Shown here piece after piece: positions 54,809-64,000 of a stretch of DNA of 64,000 nucleotides. This DNA is from Plectrocnemia conspersa (lineage: Eukaryota; Arthropoda; Insecta; Trichoptera; Polycentropodidae). Each line of letters begins with the position of its first letter. Within the stretch, counting starts at the first letter, position 1. The notes under the pieces were generated by a model. The model had not been told where the DNA came from. It searched no databases and saw only the letters and a list, made by a program, of their open reading frames with translations. Both the position numbers and the translations under genes were made by a program. Location: NCBI GenBank assembly GCA_009617715.1, contig VTFK01000076.1:62001-126000 (forward strand), written 5' to 3'.

Positions 54809-57800
54809 TCAATTCATCCACTTGCGGCAGTTGGGAGCGCCGCACATGCAAGATATTTTGTGGGCATCGTCTTCAATATCGAATTTGTAATCATAAGCCA
54901 GCTGAAATGATTAACAACGATGATTAAATTGGTTCTGGTAAAAACTGTACAATACAACGTTGTAAATATTATTGTGACTCACTTCTTCTCCGCGCATAAT
55001 TCTTCTCTTAGCAAAGATGATAATTCTAAGATCACGCTCCACTTCGACGGCTTCAGCGACACAATTAGGATTGCAGGAATGGTTGATGTATCGTGCGAGT
55101 CCTCCGCTAAGGGTAGCATCGACTACTCGTTCCTCGTCTAAGCGAAACATGTAAATTCCTCGATTCTAAAAAGTAAAACAAATGTAATTAATACATAGTT
55201 ACATCAGAGGATTACTTTCCTAGTTATTTAAAAATCCATTTTACTTTTAAGTAGATTAATGCGCAAAAGTTAAAATAAACGCTTTTCAGTGCTTATATCT
55301 TCAACGTACCATCACAGTACTATAGTTACAATTTATTTTGTAGGTGATAATCTTTTATTTTAAACTATTTTCGAAAATTAAGAGCGCCAAAAATCGATTG
55401 CAACCAAGGGCAATAAGGATTAGATATTTTTATTTACTATACACCCTCTGATTGATCTAAATACAATTTTCTTTGTTACTTTTTAGGCCTTTACACTTCC
55501 CTATTGCTACCCTATTTCCTTTTTTCTATAAAGTATATTGAATGGCACCCATTTTAATTATGCTCAGTTGCACTCTATGACCCTGAAAAAAAAATAGTAA
55601 CTCGTCCTGCCTAGAACAAATTTTGCATGTATGGTTATTTTTTAGGACCTAAACAAAACAGACTCCTATTAAAAAAAATAGTAAGTATTTTTGTTTTTAT
55701 TTCGTTGTTATTTCCTGTTGATGCATCTATGCTAAGTAAGGTTTTTAATTTGTGTTCGTTTTCTGAACTATATATTTATTTAAATATAACAATAATAGCA
55801 ACACCGATTACAGACTAGTATTAAATATATAAAATAAAACACTTGATAACTTATGCAGCTTTCAATCCAAAAATCTATAGGAGACCCTTACCCTTGCTTC
55901 ATATTTCTTTTCTCTAATTTCTGAAAGTTCATGTCGGATAACTTCACCAATGTATTCAATGACCATTGTGTGTTTTTCAAGATCACGTGCGGCATACAGT
56001 CCTAATCCTTGAATTTTAGATCTAAAACGTAAAGCACTCACAATAAGTTTCACAATGAACTAATTAATTGACTACATAAAATTTTCAAAAAAATACATAC
56101 CTAGCCAAAAAAACATTATTTCTCCATTCTTGTTTCATTTTTTTGTATTGGCTGCTTTTGCTGTGAACAAATTGTTTAGAATAAGGACAAGCGTGTTCCC
56201 CTGGTGGAGGTGGCGGCGCTAGAGGTGGCGGTGGAGCTCTAGGAGCCGGTGGCGGGGCTCGGACGGCTAAAGCGCGCCGCCATTGAGCGCCCCTCACTGC
56301 CGCACGGGGCTCAGTGCGTGCGGCGCCAGATGGATTTATTGCCAAAGGTAATTCTAAGAGTGGATTTCGTCCATATTTAAAACGGTAGTCGGATAATGTC
56401 TCAATTCCTATAAAATATAACATTATTAGTGTTAAAAAATGATTGTAGATTCATTGTAAATCATCCTTACCAGGTAAGCTCTCCAGCACTCGAACGATCG
56501 CCGGTTCCGTCAAACCAAACAAATCTTCTCCGGTCAAATAGTCGGGCCATAGGCGCAGGGTGTCTTGAGCGGCACGCAGATTGGCCAGAGCAGTTAAGAA
56601 CGGAGCCCAAGCGGCACGCGGAGTACCGCCCCGACTCTCAACAGCGCCAGTTTCGTTTTCTTGAGGCGTCACTATAAACTCTGGTCTACCACCCTTATCG
56701 CCGATCGAGCAAACGTACCGGCATCTTGAATTCACTCGTTTCGTCGACCAATAAAACCGTATCTAATAACAATAAGCATATTTTAAGCAATATAAACAAT
56801 AGACGTAACATATAATGGATCAAAATATTACAATTTGATATCCGATGGGATAGATAAAGTGCGGCGTGTGGAAAGACGACAATTGATGAGGTAGTAGTTG
56901 TCCGATTGATAAGAATATTAAGCCGCCAACTCGCAGCAAATGGGTCGGTTCAGCCAACTGCATCACGTTCGCAACTTGTCGACTCTCATCACGCTGCACG
57001 TACACTCTGCGTTGAACGCTTAAAGTCGTTAGTTCGTTTTCTTTCTCTCCTTTAGGAATATGTGACGGACAGTGGGCCGTTTTATTTTTGTGAAACACGC
57101 ATTTATCTTTAATGGCGCAGTTCAGATGATAGACATTGCTACAGCGAGTCTTAAAACAGCGTACCGTAGCTCCGATACGTTCACAAAAAACACATACAGT
57201 AGTTGAACAAGCTTGAAGTGCATTCTCAAAATTCATCAAAGCTCCGCTCTCGGTTTCGTAGACTCCGTCAGACCATAAGGCACAATTCAGATGAACCCAC
57301 TTATCAACGTCAAAGTTGAGTAGCCGAGATGGACCGTCGGCGACTCCGTCGCCTTGAGCGTGACATAAACTACACTGTCGGGAATCTTCGGGTATTCGTT
57401 TAGGCATCACTGTGACACCAGCACGGAAAATCATCTCAGTTATCTCCCTATCGGTCGGCCGTTTATAACGCGTAGATGGGCCAATGCATCCCGGAGACCA
57501 AAATTTGTATTGCATTCCTCGGTGAATCTTGGGTGGTGGCTCCAAACCACCTTGTTCAATCATGGCTTCCTTCAAAAGCTTCAAATCAGGTTTTACATCC
57601 AAATCGTCGTCAGCGTTAAGCTTCAATAGCATTTCATTCTCATTTCTCACCAGATCTTCATTATCTATGGCGTCGATGAACGAAAGATCCATCTTTTCGT
57701 CTTTAACAATAGGTTTAATATCAAGATCGTCAATATCGATGCTCTCGGCTGACATTGCATCAAATTCGTCCTTTGGTTTTATATCTATGATAGGTATTAA

Positions 57801-60800
57801 GCTCTGATCTGATTCCAATGATTTAGTAATGATTTTATTATCGGCTAATATGTTTGTAGGTGTCCACGAAAATCGTTTGTAACATTGACTACTGCAAAAG
57901 TATAGATCGCTATCGCCGTCGTTTAAAAGATCAGTGTTAGATTTGAAAGATTTTAATAATGGAAATTCTGAAGCTTTGGCTCGTATGACTGAATCTAAAA
58001 TAACGACATCGCAATGCCTGCAAAATTTTGCCGCTCCATTCAAGATGCTTTGAATATCAATCGGTGTGCCTTCTTTACCATCTTTACCCTTGGAACGATA
58101 TAAGCCTAATTTGTGCGAAGGCGGAGTTGTTGTTCTTTCGACGATTTGATAAGAAGTCGGCGGAGGAATATGCAGAATGCCAGCCAATTCTCGCAATACT
58201 CCTAAAATATCTTCAGCGGCACCAGATGTTAACGTTAAAGTTACCGTCACATTCTCTTCGTTACTACTATTTACTCCGGACACTACTTTTGATTTAATAG
58301 AAACAGCATCTTTATTTATGTTACTACAAATGTTTTCTTTATCAATTTCTTTATCGTTTAGTATCGGTAGTGGTTTAACTCTGATCGGAATTGGTGTAAT
58401 AATAGGTATGATAGGAGACTTGGATCTTTCAATTTCGTCATCACTGTCCGATTCTTCGATAAGCCTAAGGCCGGGAAACGGACAAGGTCTATCCCAAAGG
58501 ACGCACTCGGGACTAGAACTGCCGATGATCGTATCCGGGGTGTCTATGTCTCGTTCTTTACATATATATTCAATTTTCTTATCGTCAGAATCCATGTCCA
58601 AACGAATAGGCGAAAATTCCTGATCGTAAAATCCTCTTTGGGTAGAAACCGGAGGTTTATCCGGAATCGGTTCATCTTCGCCAAACGGTTTCGTATTATA
58701 AAAGTCTGTGGAATTCGGTATACAAGCATTGCCAAATTCACCTACTAGATCGCCACACCGAATATTATAATCCCTCACTTGACCAACCTTTCCCAAATCG
58801 CCAGATCCAAAAACTGGACAGACTCCGTAATTTTTACCCAATTGAGGTTCTTGCACTTGCATATGCGGTAATTGTCTCAGCTGAACCATGAGATTATCGA
58901 TGAAAGTGTCATAGTCTTCGTCAACTTTGGAACCTTTTCTAGGTCGCTTCTTATTATTGTTCGCTTCCATCTTTTGATTGTTTTGTAACTGTCTGCGTTT
59001 TTGTTGATATTCACGACGTTTACGCTTCTTCGCTTCCAGAGCTGTTTCTTGATTGACTAAATTATCGATTGGATTATCGACATTCATGGGGATATCCATT
59101 AATTCCTCTTTTATCGGTGTGTCTAATTTTCCTAGATCAGAAGTAGTCGATAAACCTGACATCGCTGATTGTTGAGACGTTTCATCTATGAGTTCCTTTT
59201 TAACTTCTTGCGGCACGAATGGTTGGTTAGAAGGACTTTGTTGGGGAAGAACGACTTCTTTTTTAATCACTTGGCGGAGGCGGTTCGTTAGTCGCCATAC
59301 AAAATGCGGATAAAGGTGGCGCTGAAGTAGGCGTCGGTGGAGATTCTTCTTTAATAGTTTTTACTGTTGGTTTTCTAATATCCATTAGAGATTGAGTCGG
59401 CTGCGTTACAGTAGTTTGAGTTGTGACTATCGGGGTAACAATGGTTGTTTGAGGTGGTTGCGGCACAAACACTTCTTTGGGTACAAAAACTTGCCTCGGT
59501 GATGTTTCCGGTTTTTCTACTGTCGGCGGCAATGGTGTCGGTAAATGAGGAGGTGGAATTGAAGGTCTTGCTAATTGGGCTTCAAGCGAAGATACGAGAC
59601 CTAAACTGGGTGCGGCTCTCTGGTTTCCGAGTAAAGACGGTATTGAAGCTCGGGGTGGTATCACAGTTGGAGAATTACCACCAGAGTTTTGAAGCAATTG
59701 TTTCAACAATACATTTTGAGATTCGTCTGCTTTTTGCGGTATGTTTAATGATGAAAATTTACAACCGCTGGATTCCATGGGCAGTCCACTCGAATCTTCA
59801 CAATCCATTGGTTCACTTTTAACAATGACAGATTCCAAACTATGACGCTTATTCGGTTGCAACTGTCCTGGTATAATATCAGATTTGGGATCATCTGTGG
59901 ATTTTGATCTTTTTAGCGGTGAAGTTAGTTGAGAGTGCAAAAGCTTCGAAGATATAATACTGGCTGCTGTGGGCTTTGTAGTCGATTGAGATACATTCGA
60001 AACCATCGTGTTTTGCATCGTACTGGATGGTATCTGATTAGATGTTAATTGTGTCATCGGACGAGTGCTCATAATAAGTGCTGGCGGCTGACTTATACTT
60101 TTCCCATGAGTAGATAATTGTAGAGCAGGGTGTCGATTAGATTGTAGCAACGTGCTACTTAACAAATTTGATGCCATAGTTTGGTTTTTATGAACGGTAG
60201 ATGTAATTGCAGTTTGTATGTTCGAATGAATCACTGAAGATAACACTTGTGATGCGTTCGGTTGAATTTTCGTCAGAGTAGGCATTTGAATGGTTTGGCT
60301 CACCGTCGATGATTGAACATTAGTATTTAGATGGTCTTCGTTGGACGTTAAAGTACTAGCCAACGGAGAATGTATCGGCGATCTTGTAGACAAAAGAGGA
60401 CTATTTCTGGGCGAATTATTAGGTGAACCTATTGGAGATTGTTGTGTTCTAATCATACCAGTCGTAGATGTAACCATTGACGTGTTGATTCTAGCGCTGG
60501 GGATTGTCGTCATCGGAGAATTTTGAAAATTTTCACTTGTCGAAGAATTCATGGAGTTCATCACAGCTTTTTCTATTAATGTGCGATTCGAACTCTTCCC
60601 AGCCATCACCTCAACTTTGGTAGAAGGCAAAAGATTTTCAAAGTTGACTTGCGTAGTTGTTCCTATTTCTTGCGGATGCATTTTTTTCATCAGGGATATA
60701 CTCGAAGTTGCCGATTCGCCTTTAGAAGTATTTATAGACGACATAATAGTTCTTAATTGTTGCGAAACATTGGCGATGTTATTGGTTAGCTCTGTAGGTT

Positions 60801-63800
60801 TAGACAGTGGTGAGAGTTGAGGCATTATCGTCGTTACTCTTGAAGTTGCTACAGTAATCGGACTTTGAGACGATTCCCTAGATCTCATTATAACATGCAC
60901 TGGGATCGTAGATTTAATAGTCTCTTGGCTTGATTCAGGCTTTGGCGTAATGCTGTTGCTTAAATCTTGTCTAATGATATCCACTATGTCTGACATTGCA
61001 TCGTCGTTCCTATTCAATAATCCAGATATTGATTCTATGTTGGATTCGTAGCTGTTCTCCTTTCTTTTCATGAGGCATTGCTTAGATTCTCGACTCATAT
61101 TATTCAACATATCGTATACATCTTTGAAAGCCTCGACTTGCTTTTGTGTCACGCTAACATTACCCTCAGAATTATGAGCTTGTAAAGTAATGTTATCCAA
61201 ATATCTGTCTTGGGTGGCAGTCGGCGATGGAATAGATATTTGTACAGACTCTTGGGCAATATCCGATGGCATGCCCATATTAGAATCTACGACAATGTTT
61301 TTAGTTGAATCTACATAATTCATTTTTAGTATATTATCCTCCTTGAGCCTCCCTTGAATGTCTACTTTATCATTTATAAATTTGTGACTTAGTGATTTTG
61401 TCGTACATGGTTTGTTATCATCATTATCAGATTTAACACTTTTTTCGTCATCTCCTTCCATAATGTGATCAGGCATTTTTTCACTGATCATTTTAGGCGA
61501 TTGCGGCAGATCAAATTTGAAGAGGTTTATGCTTTTCTGCGATAAGTGCTTTGAAATTTCTGTGTGCTTGGTTATTTCATGTTCAAAATCAACTTCCTTT
61601 GGTTTGCTTAAAATGTCTTGATTTTGCGTGTTAAGTTTAACTAGAGGCAAATTTTGGTTTAGTAAAGTACACGATTTTGAAACTAAAATGTTAATCGCAG
61701 TCTTTTGCGGAATAGGATTATCAGACTCCTTACTCTTTTGGTTAAAATCCTGACTTTCATCATCTTGACTGAGAGAATTATCAGGTGAAGCTGATTCGTC
61801 ATCAAATATCTTAGCAGGCAATGTAACATCTTGCTTCATGGATAAAGAAGAAAGTTTAGGGCTCGATATTGTTAAAGTTGTAGGTTTTTCTAGAGCCTTT
61901 ACAATTTTTTGTTTTAAATGCTGATGCGTTAGAATCGGTATGGGCATTCTGGGATTATTGGTATTTGATGTAGCCAATGTCAAAGTGGTCATTCTCGGAG
62001 CAGCGTTCATATTTGAAGATATCACACTTATCACAGATGACAGAGATTTTGACGGTAAAGTCAACGGCGGCTGATTAATTGTAATGGGAATCTTCTTCAA
62101 ATGAGAAATGGGTGAATTGATTCCTTGATTGCCTGAAGTAAGAGGCATAATAGGCACATTTAGTGTTTTCAATACGGGAACCGAGATGGTTTGATTCGCA
62201 ATTGAAACGGACGCAACTGTCGCTTGAGATACTTCATTTAAGATTTTTGCATTGGCATGTGGAGAAATCACTGCAGCACTTAGTAATGGTAATCTGGCTA
62301 ACGGAGCACCTGGTTTTCCTGTATTAACAATTTTGAATTGATGCAAATTGGAAGCAGATTGCGATGGTTTTGGAGCCAGACTAATAACAGCTACAGTTTT
62401 CTTTGTAGTTTCAGTTCTTGTTATAGTGGAAGAGGTAGATTCGGCTGCAGCGATGATAATTTTTTCGCTCAGGATTTCTTTACTAATTTCTTCTTCGATA
62501 ATGTCTTCGGGCTTTCCGCTGTCAATAAGCTCTTCGAAGTCTTCTTCTGTCGCAATCTGCTTTTCTGGTGAGCTGACGTTTGAGCTTATTACGACAATTT
62601 CAGAATCAATCGATTCATGCATCACTTCTTCTATTTGAATGGCTTTAGTTTGCTGGACACGAGATGATTTTTCATCTACCTGAATAGTAATATTTTCATC
62701 TTCGCTGATTTCTAAAGGACTATTATTACCCTCGCCGTTGGATTCAGATGTATGACGACTGTAACTTATCACTAAAGAGTCATCCTTAGGAATGAAGCTC
62801 AATTGTTTTAACGAGTCATCACTGTCTACAGTATAATCGACATCAGAGGAAAATAAAAGATAATCATGGGAGACTAATGGACTGGGGGCGATTTCAGATA
62901 TCCCCACAGGTGGAAAAGTTTCCAAGACGGAGAGATCGCCTTGATCCGAATCTGTGGCAGCAGCGCAGAGTGAAACTTCAGCGCCGACAAAGTTTTTGTC
63001 ACTCTCATCGTCATATTCAAACATTTGATGTTTGTTTTCATCGGGACTGCTTTCAATCAAAACAAACTCTTCGTCGCCAAACTGTGTACTCTCTACTATT
63101 GGTATTTTTTTCTCTTGATATCTTTTGATGTTCTTTGATTTTGATTTACCATCCGTCGACATCATGGACAATTTTTCAGTCATTTTGCTTTCACTTGCGC
63201 AATCCAACAATGTTTGAGTTATCTTATTCGGACTCAGTGGAGGCGTATTAGAACTGTCGTCTGGTTCATTGTACTCAGCATTAACTAAAGATGTTATAGG
63301 TGTGCTTTTAGCAGTGGCGAGAGCTTGTGTAACTAGCATAGCTTTACTCGGTGTTTTCTTCTTTAAAATTGAAACTTTGCTGATATGCGATTCTTTCTTG
63401 GGTTTAGGAATCAATCCTAAAATGGCAACAAAAAAAACAATAGCTATAGTATCGATTGAGATTAAATATTAATTTAAAAAATCATATACATACCTTGTTC
63501 TGATTGAGTGCTTGAGCTCTGGATAGCATCGGTGGTAATTATTCGCTTAATCGGTTTATTCTGTCCCCACATTGGGGAACCACCGCGTAATCCAAGTTTA
63601 AAATATTTGTATTTAAATCCAGGAGGCAGTGGCGCTGGATTATGCATCGAGTGAGGATTACCTCCTCCACCGCCGTCGGGTTGCGGCGATGGAGATGGAG
63701 TGTTGTGAGTTGAAACTAGGGGACTGCGCACTGACAATGGAGAGCTAGGCGGCTGGCCACCGACTAAAGGACTTCTCGACAATGGCGAACTCGGTGGCTG

Positions 63801-64000
63801 ACCCATTGGGCTGTACTGTTGACGTTGCATCATCTGCTGTCTTTGCTGTGAAGTAAACAAAGCATTATGAAATATTCAAATACGATTTATAATATACATT
63901 TTTATACTCACTGCCTCATTTGAAGCAGCACCGGGCGACATAAGCGGCTGCGGACTTCCAAGCGGTGAAGATGACTGACGGTTGTTAAAAGCAACTCCTC
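54809..64000 (-). CDS. trr: Trithorax-related H3K4 methyltransferase (KMT2C/D type), 5' end outside window
   Basis: Exons from the window edge: 64000-63912, 63845-63494, 63416-56832 (with one frame break near 59271), 56762-56471, 56407-56101, 56021-55892, 55165-54983 and 54901-54809 (stop at 54809-54811). In order: Ser/Pro/Gln-rich disordered regions; an NR box LKQLL at 59692-59706 for nuclear receptors; repeated IKEE/IKKE/VKKE sites that fit SUMO consensus; a Cys-pair zinc region (FCRHCD, then [11 protein letters not shown]) at about 58030-57870; an extended PHD at about 57384-57069; FYRN/FYRC from about 57010 to 56340; a Win motif GAARTEP (56307-56327) for WDR5; SET ([33 protein letters not shown]) and post-SET CxCxxxxC ending CRKWMN. 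CRKWMN separates the KMT2C/D-trr class from trx. The family monomethylates H3K4 at enhancers with UTX. Whether the N-terminal PHD part is fused, as in KMT2C/D, or is a separate gene cannot be seen here. Confidence 0.95.
59263..59275 (-). other. Apparent single-base frame break in the methyltransferase large exon
   Basis: The upstream frame ends [12 protein letters not shown] (TAA at 59263-59265), while the downstream frame opens VIKKEVV from 59270, one base out of register. Both sides encode plausible family sequence. Skipping one base of the TT at 59271-59272 (plus strand) would unite them. No donor and acceptor pair that restores the phase was found nearby. A sequencing or assembly error is the simplest reading; a real allele lesion or a programmed shift is possible. 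Confidence 0.7.

Noticed and set aside
59445..63472. Plus-strand open frames within the methyltransferase
   Set aside because: They are antisense shadows of the long Ser/Pro/Gln-rich minus-strand exon.

Overview
The window is AT-rich animal DNA with spliced genes, GT-AG introns, long introns and many decayed transposons. The gene set (frataxin, alpha-tubulin, a ZDHHC6-type palmitoyltransferase, ribosomal protein S14, and a trithorax-related histone methyltransferase), arthropod-style core promoters (a TCATTC initiator, a DPE, a TCT initiator) and the transposon families (jockey, mariner, pogo/Tigger, hAT) point to an insect. The order cannot be decided from the sequence. There is no prokaryotic gene, CRISPR array or phage.

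Layout. 655-8956 (-): a 17-exon gene for an 875-aa conserved protein, tentatively KIAA0825/DUF4495-like; its last intron is full of transposon debris. 9049-9715 (-): two-exon frataxin, ending only 92 bp upstream of that gene's start codon. 11179-13620 (+): a MULE-transposase-like protein with a zinc cluster and a SWIM finger, whose catalytic positions look replaced (a domestication candidate). 13.6-26.5 kb: gene-poor. 26.5-44.6 kb (+): an alpha-tubulin gene whose first coding exon holds only the ATG and whose first intron is about 11.9 kb, carrying a hAT element with perfect target-site duplications and a jockey fragment. 46.1-48.2 kb (-): a ZDHHC6-like palmitoyltransferase. 49.9-50.8 kb (+): RpS14 with a TCT/TOP promoter. 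51.2-52.7 kb: an internally deleted pogo/Tigger element, a MITE and an unidentified exon-like ORF. 54.8-64.0 kb (-): the C-terminal part of a trithorax-related (KMT2C/D-type) methyltransferase with NR box, ePHD, FYRN/FYRC, Win motif and SET; its 5' end lies beyond the window, and its large exon carries one apparent frameshift.

The genes are mostly unrelated housekeeping functions: mitochondrial iron-sulfur assembly, cytoskeleton, ER protein lipidation, translation and enhancer chromatin. They do not form one pathway. I found no convincing new multi-gene system. The most notable points are the MULE-derived SWIM protein, the paired repeat flanking tubulin exon 2, and the frame break in the methyltransferase.

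Exon models were built by hand from splice sites and phase. All phases close for the 875-aa gene, frataxin (188 aa), tubulin (450 aa), palmitoyltransferase (391 aa) and RpS14 (151 aa). Family names rest on recognised motifs, not on a database search.
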